A stretch of 64,000 nt of DNA from Leptobrachium leishanense (Eukaryota; Chordata; Amphibia; Anura; Megophryidae). This document shows positions 47,152-57,781 of the stretch, in pieces. Position 1 is the stretch's first letter. Each line of letters begins with the position of its first letter. The stretch lies in the NCBI GenBank assembly GCA_009667805.1, contig CM019064.1, positions 387,128,049 to 387,192,048 on the forward strand, given 5' to 3'. The translations under genes were made by a program, and so were the position numbers. The notes beneath the pieces were generated by a model. That model ran no database searches, was not told the origin of the DNA, and saw only the letters and a program-made list of their open reading frames with translations.

Positions 47152-47953
47152 ATGGATCCCGCAGACTTAACACAGCATTTGAGTAACTTTGTATCCAGAC
47201 AGGACGAGCAGGACCATAGGATGGATCAGTTTGCTCTCGCCTCCCTCGGAGTGCCGGGGATTTTTGGTCCAGGTGGATTTTCATTTTAAATTAAATCCAC
47301 AAATGTTTATCACTGACATAGCCAAAGTGGGGTTCATTATTAACCATCTGTCTGGCAGAGCGTTGACATGGGCAAATCCTTTATGGGAGGCAGAGAAGCC
47401 TATCATACTGAACTATAAAGAATTCATAGCCGAGTTAAAATGTACGTTTAATCCTACCAGAAAGGCCAAGGTAGCTGGCAAATCCTTGTTCCGCATACGT
47501 CAAGGGAACAGGACTGTGTCTGATTATGCTATTGAATTTAAAACGTTGGTTTATGACGTGAACTGGACTAATGAGGCTCTGGTTCTGGCTTTTATGGAGG
47601 GGTTATCGGAGTCATTGATGCATGAGATGGCCCCTCGTAAACTACCTGAGGTGTTGAGTGAATTTATAGATTATTGTATAGATCTGGATGATCAGATAAG
47701 GGACAGAAGAACTCCAAGAGAGAAACCTAAGAGACCGTTACCAAGGTTGGCCCACGTCTTTCAGGCACCACCAAGAAAGTTATCCCCTCCCTCTGAGCCT
47801 ATGCAACTAGGCCATACTAGACTTACAGAGAAAGAGAGAACAAGGCATCTTCGTGAGGGATCGTGCCTGTATTGTGGTTTAAAAGGACATTTACGACTTC
47901 AATGTCCCACTCGCCCTAGAATGCATGATAAGTCGGAAAACTACCGCACCTAA
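47152..47953 (+). pseudogene. gag of Gypsy element 1, broken near its start
   Basis: The ATG at 47152 lies only 15 bp behind the LTR and opens MDPADLTQHLSNFVSRQDEQ, which ends at a stop by 47289. The body of gag continues in another frame from about 47270 (LNPQMFITDIAKVGF, NRTVSDYAIEFKTL). It finishes with one CCHC zinc knuckle, CLYCGLKGHLRLQC. A segment between the two parts appears to be missing with a frame change. Gag forms the particle and binds the RNA. Confidence 0.78.
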
Positions 47954-47977
47954 GGCTGCTGAGGAGACAGGCCTTGG

Positions 47978-50900
47978 GTGTTACCAGTATCTGTGGCTTG
48001 GGGGACCAAGACCACGCATACTACCGCTTTTATTGACTCTGGGGCTGCTGGTAATTTCATTTATGTTGAATACGCTTCCTCCATTTCTCTCCATCTGGTT
48101 GTAAGAGAGACACCCTTGGCCATCGAAGCCATAGACGGTAGGCCGTTATCCTGCCCCAGGATAACTCCCGATACTGTTACAGTGGTTCTTACCACTGGTC
48201 TCTTGCATAAAGAAGAGATCATATTTCAGGTTATCCGTTCACCTTCCAATCCTGTTGTGCTTGGTTTCCCTTGGTTGGCGGAACATAATCCTGTTATTGA
48301 TTGGGCTAAGGGAGAGATACTGTCTTGGAGTCCTGCTTGTTTTGGGACTTGTTCAATACCCATTCAGCATATTGGTGCCCTGAACACACCTACAGCCCCT
48401 CCATTGTCTACAGAGGTTCCTGACTGGTATGCCGACCTCAGGGCTGTATTCGATAAAAGAGAGGCAGAGAAACTACCTCCACATAGACCGTATGATTGCG
48501 CCATAGATATTCATCCAGGTACCATGCCTCCTCGAGGAAAAGTATATTCTTTATCCATAAAAGAGAACCAAATCATGGAGGAGTACATAAAGGAGAATTT
48601 GGAGAGAGGTTTTATCAGACGTTCCTCTTCTCCAGCAGGGGCTGGGTTCTTTTTTGTATCTAAAAAAGAAGGAGATTTACACCCATGTATCGATTATAGG
48701 GGGCTTAACAAGATCACCATCAAGAATGTGTACCCTATCCCTCTTATATCAGAACTGTTCAACAGGTTAAGGGGATCAGCAGTATACACAAAACTCGATT
48801 TGAGAGGGGCTTACAACCTGATACGTATAAAAGATGGGCATGAGTGGAAAACAGCATTTAACACCAGGAGTGGGCATTATCAATATCTGGTCATGCCGTT
48901 CGGTCTCTGTAATGCTCCAGCTGTATTCCAAGATTTCATTAATGATGTGCTCAGAGATTTTTTGCAATCCTTTGTTATCGTATACTTAGACAATATACTG
49001 GTTTACTCTCCCGATCTGAAAACCCACCATGAACATGTCAGACAGGTATTAGCAAAATTACTAGACAATGGTCTTTATTGCAAACTGGAGAAGTGTTTAT
49101 TCGACATCACTACTGTAAAATTTCTTGGGTACATTATCACTCCAGAAGGTTTTGAGATGGATCCTTCCAAACTCACAGCCATCTCAGAATGGTCTCTCCC
49201 TCAAGGCCTCAAAGCCATACAGAGGTTTCTGGGGTTTTCCAACTATTATAGGAGATTTATCAAGAATTATTCTGCTGTAGCTTCTCCTATCATTAATATG
49301 ACACGTAAAGATCTGAAGAACCAGGTCTGGTCTTCACAATCCAAGCAGGCATTCGAAGCTCTCAAACAGGCTTTCACTTCCGCTCCCGTGTTACAGCATC
49401 CTGATCCCAGAATTCCATTTGTTCTTGAGGTTGATGCTTCTGAGATAGACATTGGGGCTTTCCTATCTCAAAGAGAGTCTCCAGGGAAGCCTCTACATCC
49501 TTGTGGGTTCTTTTCAAGAAAATTATCACCAGCAGAACGCAATTATGATATCGGTAACAGAGAATTGCTTGCTATTGTGTCTGCCCTGTCAGAGTGGAGA
49601 CATTTGTTGGAAGGTACTCTTGACCCTTTGTTGATAATCACTGATCATAAGAACCTTACGTACATCGGGAATGCTAAACGTCTGAACTCGAGACAGGCCA
49701 GGTGGTCATTACTACTGTCGCGGTTTAATTTTGTGTTGACTTACAGACCAGGTGACCGCAATGTAAAGGCTGATGCCTTATCTCGTCAATATGATCCGTA
49801 TGAATCAAATACACAAGACCACAATCCTATAGTTCCTCCTGAACGTATTGTGGCTTCCACGGTCTTGTCTGTTTCCTCGCCTTTTCTGGAACGCCTCCAA
49901 GTAGCTCAAATGGGGGCTCCACCTAACAAGTCTCCAGATTTGTTGTTTGTGCCTGAAAAGGAAAGACAAGAATTACTCATAATGTTTCATGATTCAAAAC
50001 CAGCAGGTCATCCTGGTATTACTAAGACTCTTACCAGTATCTCCAGACAGTTCTGGTGGCCCACCATGCGACAGGACGTACGTCTGTTTGTTTTGGCTTG
50101 TCAAGTCTGTGCCAGAAGAAAAACCAGTAAAACCTTGCCTGTCGGTCTATTGCAGCCTTTACCCATTCCTAATAGGCCTTGGTCTCATCTATCCATGGAT
50201 TTTATTGTGGACTTGCCGAAGTCCAAGGGTCATACTGTGGTTCTGACAGTTGTAGACCGCTTCTCCAAGATGGCTCATTTTATTCCTTTACGTAAGCTTC
50301 CTACAGCCAAAGAACTGGCGGTCGTCTTTGCTAGAGAGATTGTACGAATACATAGGGTTCCGTCTGAAACAGTCTCTGACAGAGGAGCTCAGTTCGCCTC
50401 TCGTTTCTGGATGAATTTCTGTGGGGAGATGGGGGTGCGATTGGCCTTCTCTTCAGCATATCATCCACAAACCAATGGGGCAGCAGAGAGGGCAAATCAG
50501 GGTCTCGAGCAGTACATACGTTGCTTTACCACACAACAACAAGACAATTGGTTGGAGTTGTTGCCCTGGGCTGAGTATGCACGTAATAACGCCGTTAACA
50601 AGACCACTGGTCACTCTCCTTTTTCTGCTATCTATGGTTTTTTCCCTCCGGCTCTACCTCTTCAGTTTGCTGAACAGGCCATCCCGGCTCTCGATAAACA
50701 TCTCACACAACTACAGGATATTTGGAGACAGATTCGCGAAAACATGGAGCGCAATGTTGCTGTCCAGAAACGCAAGGCTGACAGGCATAGGTTAGAAGCT
50801 GCTTCCTACAATGTGGGGGATAGAGTTTGGTTGTCCACTAGGAATGTGAAGTTGCGGGTGCCTTCTATGAAAATGGCACCTCGGTTTATCGGTCCATACA

Positions 50901-51403
50901 AGATCATTCGCCGCATTAACCCTGTGGCTTATGCTCTTGCCCTTCCTAGACATCTTCGCTTGCACAACATCTTCCACACCTCCCTACTGAAGCCTTTGTT
51001 GTGTTACAGGTACATGCGGGTCGTTCCTCCTCCTCCACCTGTTCAGGTTGATGGAGAGATGGAGTATGAGGTTAGGAAAGTTCTGGATTCTAGGCTGTTC
51101 AGGGGTGCTCTGCAGTACCTGGTCGATTGGGTGGGTTATGGTCCGGAGGACCGGTCCTGGATTCCGGCTTCCAACATGTCTGCCTCTAGGTTGGTCAGGG
51201 CATTCTATGCCTCGCACCCCGATCGCCCTGGTGGTCGTCCTGCTACTCGCCCCGGTGGTCGTCCTGCCACTTGTCCTGTTGGTCGTCCAGTGGCCTCCCG
51301 TGGAAAGGGGGGTACTGTAACGTTGGGGGCTTCCAGCCTTTCCAGTGTGCTTGAAGGCAGCATGTCTGATGCTGCTTGCTCACCAACACCCGGTTTAAAT
51401 TGA
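47978..51403 (+). CDS. pol of Gypsy element 1 (long open frame, altered RT active site)
   Basis: 1141 codons without a stop. The aspartic protease has FIDSGAAGNF near residue 20. The RT has KKEGDLHPCIDYRGLNKITI, LDLRGAYN and FGLCNAPAVFQ, but YLDN where the family has YLDD. RNase H has FVLEVDASEIDIGAFLS. The integrase zinc finger has H-x-H/C-x2-C with CQVCARRKTS, followed by the catalytic core with MDFIVDLPKS, SDRGAQFAS and NGAAERAN (D, D, E). A chromodomain lies near residue 1045 (YEVRKVLDSR, YLVDWVGYGPEDRSW). gag and pol share a frame but two stops (47951 TAA, 47960 TGA) stand between them. The D to N change removes one catalytic carboxylate, so reverse transcription by this copy is not expected. 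Confidence 0.92.
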   Translation: MLPVSVAWGTKTTHTTAFIDSGAAGNFIYVEYASSISLHLVVRETPLAIEAIDGRPLSCPRITPDTVTVVLTTGLLHKEEIIFQVIRSPSNPVVLGFPWLAEHNPVIDWAKGEILSWSPACFGTCSIPIQHIGALNTPTAPPLSTEVPDWYADLRAVFDKREAEKLPPHRPYDCAIDIHPGTMPPRGKVYSLSIKENQIMEEYIKENLERGFIRRSSSPAGAGFFFVSKKEGDLHPCIDYRGLNKITIKNVYPIPLISELFNRLRGSAVYTKLDLRGAYNLIRIKDGHEWKTAFNTRSGHYQYLVMPFGLCNAPAVFQDFINDVLRDFLQSFVIVYLDNILVYSPDLKTHHEHVRQVLAKLLDNGLYCKLEKCLFDITTVKFLGYIITPEGFEMDPSKLTAISEWSLPQGLKAIQRFLGFSNYYRRFIKNYSAVASPIINMTRKDLKNQVWSSQSKQAFEALKQAFTSAPVLQHPDPRIPFVLEVDASEIDIGAFLSQRESPGKPLHPCGFFSRKLSPAERNYDIGNRELLAIVSALSEWRHLLEGTLDPLLIITDHKNLTYIGNAKRLNSRQARWSLLLSRFNFVLTYRPGDRNVKADALSRQYDPYESNTQDHNPIVPPERIVASTVLSVSSPFLERLQVAQMGAPPNKSPDLLFVPEKERQELLIMFHDSKPAGHPGITKTLTSISRQFWWPTMRQDVRLFVLACQVCARRKTSKTLPVGLLQPLPIPNRPWSHLSMDFIVDLPKSKGHTVVLTVVDRFSKMAHFIPLRKLPTAKELAVVFAREIVRIHRVPSETVSDRGAQFASRFWMNFCGEMGVRLAFSSAYHPQTNGAAERANQGLEQYIRCFTTQQQDNWLELLPWAEYARNNAVNKTTGHSPFSAIYGFFPPALPLQFAEQAIPALDKHLTQLQDIWRQIRENMERNVAVQKRKADRHRLEAASYNVGDRVWLSTRNVKLRVPSMKMAPRFIGPYKIIRRINPVAYALALPRHLRLHNIFHTSLLKPLLCYRYMRVVPPPPPVQVDGEMEYEVRKVLDSRLFRGALQYLVDWVGYGPEDRSWIPASNMSASRLVRAFYASHPDRPGGRPATRPGGRPATCPVGRPVASRGKGGTVTLGASSLSSVLEGSMSDAACSPTPGLN
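51304..51315 (+). other. Polypurine tract of Gypsy element 1
   Basis: AAAGGGGGGTAC directly before the 3' LTR; plus-strand primer site. Confidence 0.75.
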
Positions 51404-51899
51404 AACAGCAGGGAGGTGGCTGCATGAGGCGCGGCTTGAGAGGGGGGCGCGGTCTGGTGAAGGTCTTTTTAAAACCAACAGTTCCTTCTAAGCAGTGCCA
51501 GATTGTGGTTATCCATACCTGAGCTCCTTGTACCTGAATTCTCTCGTGATTTCACCTGTTATTGACCTCTGCTTGTTTTCTGACTATTCTGCCTTCCGTT
51601 GCCCTAGACTATATATTCTTGTACTACGCTCCTGCACTGATATCGACCCGGCTATTCCATTTGACTATTCTATACTCTGTATTCCTGATTCTGGCTCGTC
51701 TGACTACCCCCATGTTGCTGACCCGGTTTTGTATTACGACATTGTCTTTGATTAACCCTTTTTATCTAGCTAGTATACCTGGCCAATTCTAAGGACCAGA
51801 CAGTTAGGGATCCTTCTACGGCTACCCTGTTGGTAGCTTTTGGGCTCTGTGGAGTGTTGGGCTTTAAGGACTGCGTGGTGGGATCCGAGAACCGTGACA
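51316..51899 (+). repeat. 3' LTR of Gypsy element 1
   Basis: 584 bp, TGTAACGTTGG to ACCGTGACA. It holds an 8-bp insertion (about 51805) relative to the 5' LTR. Confidence 0.88.
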
Positions 51900-53106
51900 C
51901 ATGGAAGTCAGCCAAAATATCATCATTAAGATGGGTGATGGAGCCATCGGGGCGCTTAAGCTTTGGGATATAGGTTGACTGATATTTTTGGCGCAGGGCC
52001 CTCGCTAAAAGTTGACCACATGATACCGTGAAGATACCAAGATCGTTTAGTAAGGAGAAGCGACCTGCAAGCGTGATGGTGTAATAATTTATGCAGTTCC
52101 AACCTAAGGGAGGATAAGGAGGCATAGTGTTCCGTGGAGGGAGTAGCTTTATGAAGAGCAGAGCTTGGATTTTATCCCCCCTTTCCCGTTTGCATCTGGC
52201 CCCTAATTGAATCAGCTGTCCCCGAAGTACACTCTTATGTGCCTCCCACAATATAGGAGCTGATACTTCCCCATTATCGTTTACAGAAAAATATTGAGTG
52301 ATGGCTTCCGAGAGATACTCTCGGTGGACTATGACTTTCAATAGAGATTCGCTAAGGCGCCACTGGCAACGTCTAGGAGGCAGGTCAGGAAATTCAAGGT
52401 CTAAATGCACCGGGACATGGTCTGACCAAGAAATACTCCCTATGGACACTGAGCGAAGCAAGTGTAGATTGTGGTGTGACATGAGGAATAGGTCCAAACG
52501 GGAGTATACACGAGCAGCATGAGAATAAAATGTAAAGTCACGCCCAGTAGGATGCATTGCTCTCCAACAGTCTACTAGTTGAAACATGTGTAATAATTGG
52601 TGGAATCTACGTCGTTTGGAAGGCTGTGGAGATCCAGAGGAAGGGGCAACCTCCCTTGGGGAAACCGGGGAGATAATAAAATCTCCTCCACAGAGCAATA
52701 GTCCCTCAGTAATTTTATCAAGCTTACCCAAGATCCTACGCAACGCAGAACACTGGCGAGTGTTAGGGAGATAGATATTCGCCAACCTGACTAGCCTAGA
52801 ACCAATATAACCCTTCCAGAATAGGAAACGGCCTTGTGGGTCAGTGCTCTGGGAGGTACATGTGAATGGAATGTGTGAGGCTACAAGGATAGCCACCCCT
52901 CTAGATTTAGAGGCCGTAAAATTGCTATAAAAACTCTGGGTGAAATAATTTGAGCGCAGTGTCGGAGCTCCATCTGACCTTAAATGGGTTTCCTGTAGGA
53001 AAGCAAAGCCACACTGTTGCTTACGAAGATCAGTCAGAGCTATCCGTCGTTTAGATGGATGGTTTAACCCCCGGGCATTCAGGGATAATATACGTATCTT
53101 AGCCAT
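51900..53106 (-). mobile_element. Host LINE, ORF2 start with endonuclease domain
   Basis: Starts at the ATG 53106-53104 and is open for about 400 codons until the Gypsy insertion. Apurinic-type endonuclease motifs are SLNARGLN, FLQETHL, YSRLDLFLMS and SWSDHVPVHLD. The usual GGDFN is GGDFI here, which may weaken the active site. Belongs to the Tx1/L1 group. Confidence 0.88.
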
Positions 53107-53411
53107 AATCTAGAAAATGGACCCAAAAAAATAGCAGCATTGGAGAGAATGCAGCCCACGGTGTGAGCCTAGCCCACATATCTTTGGTAAACATGCAAGG
53201 TATGAGCTTCGCAGACCCAAATAGACAAACACAAACTGGAATAAAAGTAAAAACAAGAACTGCACCAAACAGTGCAGTGTGAAAAGCATATTGGTGTAAA
53301 TACCCAAATAAGGTACAGACCCATATGAGGTCGAACAAGTAAAGCAAGGATAAGGAACAGCTGTTCCTAACATAGGGAAAATATTCAAACACCGCAGGGG
53401 GGGGGCGGTGT
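53107..53411 (-). mobile_element. Host LINE, stretch between ORF1 and ORF2
   Basis: Connects the endonuclease start to the insertion site of Gypsy element 2. No conserved domain seen. Confidence 0.55.
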
Positions 53412-53416
53412 AAACC

Positions 53417-54272
53417 TGTCAGGATCGGGTAACCCCGCTTGCAAACGATAAGCCAACAGACCCAGACCAACCGGTCCTTAGTAATAGCCGGGTTATGGTC
53501 AGTAATACTGAGAATGACGAACACAAAGAAAGTGGCAGAGTGCAAAGTAAAACAACCTGCTGAATGAAGTAACCCACAGTGCTCTAGCTAGCCGGTCCTT
53601 ACTAATGGCCGGGTTAAGCAGGGCAGACAAACAAAAACACACTTAGGTAGGGGTAAAGGAATAGAGGTCCGTTTATACTATGCCAAAATTCAGGGCGCCA
53701 GAATACAGGGAAATCGAGACAAGTCGGGATCGTAATAACCAGGAAATCAGTCAGATAGGAATGCAGCAATAACAACAAGGCACTAGGCGTAACTGGAACC
53801 ACTCTAGGGCAATTTGCTAGGAGAAATGAAGCCCTTTAAATGGAGCCACAGCACTTCCTATTGGTGCTCAGAGGAGACGCCTTGCTCTGCTATAGGATTG
53901 CCGGTCATGTGCTGCGATTGGTTGTCCTTCCTGCATGCTGCGTCTGATTCGCGGGCGGCACCATTCTCTGTCCGGTAGTACACAGTACCTGGGAATAAGG
54001 CTTTCTGGATATCAACTGCTGTGACGACCGCGACATTTCCCCGGACATGGGCCGAAGGTACAACACTTCCCTGGACATGGGCCGAAGGTGCAACACTTCC
54101 CTGGACATGGGCCGAAGGCGCAACACTTCCCTGGAAATGGGCTGAAGGCGCAACACTTCCATGGACATGGGCCGAAGGTGCAACACTTCCCTGGACATGG
54201 GCCGAAGGTGCAACACTTCCCTGGACATGGGCCGAAGGAGCAACACTGCCCTGGACATGGGCCACCGTGACA
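53417..54272 (-). repeat. 3' LTR of Gypsy element 2 with internal minisatellite
   Basis: 856 bp on the minus strand, starting TGTCACGGTGGCCCATG and ending ATCCTGACA. The first ~250 bp are mostly a 30-bp repeat. Confidence 0.8.
54030..54262. repeat. 30-bp minisatellite, array 1
   Basis: About eight units of CTGGACATGGGCCGAAGGTG plus CAACACTTCC. The unit is a multiple of three without stops, so long artificial frames cross it. Confidence 0.92.
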
Positions 54273-54961
54273 GCACCCCCCGATGGCGGGCCCGAGGGCG
54301 AGAAGGGAAACGGCGGTGATAGGCGAGACGAGCCCCGGGGCATGAACATCAGAGGCAGCAACCCAGGAATGTTCCTCCGGGCCGTACTCCTTCCAATGCT
54401 CAAGATATTGCAACCCGCCTCTAGACCACCTTGAATTGATGAGAGCCTGCAACTCGTATTCCTCCTGACCCTGCACTCGGACAGGAGGAGGCTGTTTCAC
54501 GGGAGTGGAATACCGGTTACAGACAAGGGGCTTGAGTAGGGAGGTATGGAAGGAGTTGGGGATTCTCAAGGACTTAGGCAACTCCAAGGCATAAGAGACA
54601 GGATTATTGCGTCGGAGGACCCTGTAAGGACCGATAAACCGTGGTGCCAATTTGTGAGAGGGCACCCGGAGTTTGATAAGCCGAGTGGAGAGCCATACCC
54701 TTTGACCAGGGACATAAGAAGGACCTGGTCGTCTGTGGCGGTCTGCAAACTTCTTATGGGCTAAGAAGCTTTTTGCAAAGCGGATTGAATCTGCGTCCAG
54801 GACTGACGTAGGAGTCCTAAGTGATCGTTAAGTGCAGGAATGGGTGACTCAGTCGGAGTACCAGATAGTAAAGCAGGGTGGAACCCATAGGTCGCAAAGA
54901 ATGGGATGTGACCAGAACTGTCATGTACCGCATTATTCCTAGCCAACTCAGCCCAAGGTAA
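54273..54961 (-). pseudogene. Remnant pol of Gypsy element 2 (integrase end and chromodomain)
   Basis: LLPWAELARNNAVHDSSGH at the integrase end, then after a frame change [20 protein letters not shown] and the chromodomain. Not functional. Confidence 0.78.
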
Positions 54962-54989
54962 CAAGGATATCAGCTGCTGTGACGACCGC

Positions 54990-55222
54990 AATAATTCCCC
55001 GGACATGTGCCGAAGGTACAACACTTCCCTGGACATGGGCCGAAGGTGCAACACTTCCCTGGACATGGGCCGAAGGCGCAACACTTCCCTGGACATGGGA
55101 CAAAGGCGCAACACTTCCCTGGACATGGGTAGAAGGTGCAACACTTCCCTGGACATGGGCCGAAGGCGCAACACTTCCCCGGACATGGGCCGAAGGCGCA
55201 ACACTGCCCTGGACATGGGCCA
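54990..55222. repeat. 30-bp minisatellite, array 2 (truncated 5' LTR)
   Basis: Same unit and same flanks as array 1 (GATATCAGCTGCTGTGACGA on the left, CACCGTGACA on the right). Small differences between units show that both arrays have since changed. Confidence 0.92.
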
Positions 55223-55235
55223 CCGTGACAAAACC

Positions 55236-56405
55236 GCAGGTAGAGTGCGTATTATAGAAACCATGAGAAGGGCATAATAAACTATAGTATCAGGTGGAAA
55301 GCCTTCTGACTCTGCCGCACCCGGGCAGTAATGGAATGAGCGCAATTTTAAAATGTCAGTTCCAATACACAAGCGGCCCCTAGGGACACTCCAGGGGAAC
55401 CAGTCACTTGTTTCAATGTAAAGTGGGAAATGGTAGTATTTTCAAGTGGTAGGGGCACCAGCCCCGCAACCAGATCCTTCAGAGAGGAGCATTATACCAC
55501 AAGAGGAGGCATCCAGGGCCCACTGAAGGCCCAATCACTCTGGGTCAAAGGCAGAATGAGGTACTGAAGGCTCGGCCTGGTCCATGGGTGGTCGACGATG
55601 CTTTTGTCTATGGACAGCTTGCCATTTTTGTTGTTGCGGCCTGGGAGGGGGGAAATCCACGCAATCACCTCCATGCCAGCTCACCACCTCCACCTGTAGT
55701 AAACCCAAGGCTTGCAAAAATTCCAGCACATCCCCAGGTTCCGGAAATGGACAAGAGTCGATTATCCTTGCGTACATGAAGGGCAAAAGGGTACCCCCAT
55801 CGATATCTGATGTCGCGGGCTCTAAGGGCATCCGTTACCGGTTTGAGGTGCCTCCTGACCAGCAGAGTGAATCTGGAGAGGTCTTGATAAAGCAATGTGT
55901 TGGGGTTGTTCGTTCATTTAGGACTGTAGTCTGTCTAGGTGGGCCACCGAGGCATCCCTGTCATCCTCCAGATCTTGTACTCTACCACCCAGTTGACGCA
56001 CATCAGCCCCCAGTTCAGCGAACCTTGCATCAAACTTTGCCTCCATGCGGGAGAAAAGAGTTTCCAAGTCCCTTTTTGTGGGGAGATGGCGCAGGGTCTT
56101 CCTTACCTCAGCGTTAGGTATGTCGCTTAAAGAGGATACCTAGCTATCATGCCATTCGTCCTCCGACTCAGCCATGCGGTCTCCGGCCGTCGCCATCTTG
56201 GATTTGCAGCCTTGCAAGGGAGTCTCGGAGATAATGGCACATCGGGGATTTTTCGGATGGTGCCGGGGTGAGAGGGCGACTCAGGGAGGTAGCGACTCAT
56301 TTTTTCTGTCCCATGGGACCTTGTGCAGACATGTTGTGCCCGGGTGCTGAGCTGCAGAATCATGCGGCCATCATGCTCCGCGTCCAAACCACGCCCCCTA
56401 GACAT
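55236..56405 (-). mobile_element. Host LINE, ORF1 region
   Basis: Minus-strand frames with RRHLKPVTDALRARDIRYRW and GYPFALHV fit the C-terminal part of L1/Tx1 ORF1 proteins, which bind the LINE RNA. The frame is broken in several places. The 5' end of the element is probably close to 56405. Confidence 0.65.
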
Positions 56406-56483
56406 TACAATTTAACCCTGTCAAAGAAAATATAAAATAATTCTTGAAAAAATATATATATAATTTTGCTTTCATAAGCTTCC

Positions 56484-56990
56484 GTAAAGGAACACTCCAC
56501 TGAAATTGGAGGTCCCTTTTTTTGCCCTTAAATAAATGGGCAGAGGCTGCTGCCAGTCTCTGCCCAATTATTTTTATTAATAATATTTTATTTTGCTCCA
56601 TTTTACTCACATTTTGTCCCACGCCTCCCACAGCTCCTCCTCTTCTGCTCAGGGACTCCTGAAACCAGAGGTCCTTTTAGCTTTCCTGCGCAATTTGCAC
56701 TTCCTGCGGTACTTGTGTAGTTTAGGAAACGCAACGGGATTCGCAAACTTTACATTCCCTAACCCTGTAGCACCTGCACAGAATGATGGATTGTTGCTGC
56801 GCTCATTCACAGCTTCAATCCATGGTGGCCTCTCACTATCTCTCAGAGATATTGATATCAGCACAATCCCTGGGTGCTGACATCACTAGTAACTGAGTAG
56901 TAACTTTTGGCCGGAAAATTCAAATGTTCAAATTTCCACACATCCTGACCATTATAAAAATATAAAGTGATGAGTTTAGTGTTCCTTTAA
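56484..56990. mobile_element. TTAAAGG-type (T2-like) MITE upstream of copy C
   Basis: The same insertion as at 22047-23284 but without the 727-bp inner element. The left TTAA has changed to GTAA; right end AGTGTTCCTTTAA. Confidence 0.75.
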
Positions 56991-57109
56991 CAATAACACA
57001 ATAAATTCCTTCATTACTCAGCAATAAGTTAAACTTTATATCTTCCAGTAAAATAAGTCATACAGAAAGCTATTTGAAAATGTTCAAGTCAACATCTTTA
57101 ATTTGAAGG

Positions 57110-57334
57110 AAGCTGACAGTAAATGCATTTACCTTTGATGCTGTAGGTGTGCTGATGTTTTATTTCTATGAAATCATACATTAATATGCTGCCCATAGCC
57201 ACCAATAACATTATTTCTGGTAGAGTGTTACCACCCAGGTGAAGTATAAAAGCATCCAGTGTGTGTCCAGAAGACGTGAATCTCTACCACAGATTGTACA
57301 TCTCCACATCATCTCCGCGGTGAGAAGAAGCATC
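57110..57334 (+). promoter_or_regulatory. Promoter and 5' UTR of keratin copy C
   Basis: CCAAT at 57202-57206 and TATAAAA at 57245-57251, in the block shared with A and B. Confidence 0.78.
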
Positions 57335-57781
57335 ATGTCTCATCACTCCATCCTTGGATCTTCTGGACACAAGCACTTCAGCTCCTGTTCGGTGGCGTCA
57401 GCTAAACATGGAAGCTCAAACTACAACACTTCCTCTCTCTCCTCCAAACATGCATCTCTCACCGGTCACAAAGCAACACATTGCTTTAGCAGTCAAAGCG
57501 CCCACAATGTGGGTTCAAAGGGACATAAGATCTCAGTGGGAAGTGGCCATTGTGGGAAAAGTGGACATGGATCTGGACACGGATCTGGCCATGGTATAGG
57601 AGGAAATGGCTCTGGATTTGGGGGATCTGGTTGCTCTGGAGGCATCACCCAAGTTACTGTGAACCAAGGTCTCCTGGCACCTCTCAACCTGGATATTGAC
57701 ACAAGCATCCAACGAGTGAGAACACAGGAGAGAAATCAGATTATGGGGCTCAATGACAAATTTGCCTCTTTTATAGACAAG
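57335..57781 (+). CDS. Copy C exon 1
   Basis: 447 nt; head with about fifteen His, ending FASFIDK. Confidence 0.88.

Larger units (their letters stand above)
46563..51899 (+). mobile_element. Chromodomain Gypsy (Ty3/Gypsy chromovirus) retrotransposon, element 1
   Basis: 5337 bp with two LTRs and the perfect 5-bp duplication CATGG (46558-46562 and 51900-51904). Order: 5' LTR, gag, pol (protease, RT, RNase H, integrase, chromodomain), polypurine tract, 3' LTR. The LTRs differ at roughly twenty positions by eye plus a few indels, so the insertion is not recent. gag is damaged and the RT active site is changed, so it is not autonomous now. It lies in opposite orientation to the host LINE. Chromoviruses of this kind are known in fishes and amphibians. 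Confidence 0.93.
53417..55230 (-). mobile_element. Gypsy element 2, internally deleted, chromodomain type
   Basis: Flanked by AAACC (53412-53416 and 55231-55235). On the minus strand: a truncated 5' LTR (55230-54962), a jump into the integrase (LLPWAELARNN), the end of pol with a chromodomain ([32 protein letters not shown]), a GGGGGG polypurine tract, and a complete 3' LTR. gag, protease, RT and RNase H are gone and the remaining frame shifts near 54770. It sits between ORF1 and ORF2 of the host LINE. Confidence 0.85.

Noticed and set aside
53858..55372. Repetitive proteins with [10 protein letters not shown] or [10 protein letters not shown] units
   Set aside because: These are frames through the 30-bp minisatellite in the Gypsy 2 LTR, present in all phases and on both strands.
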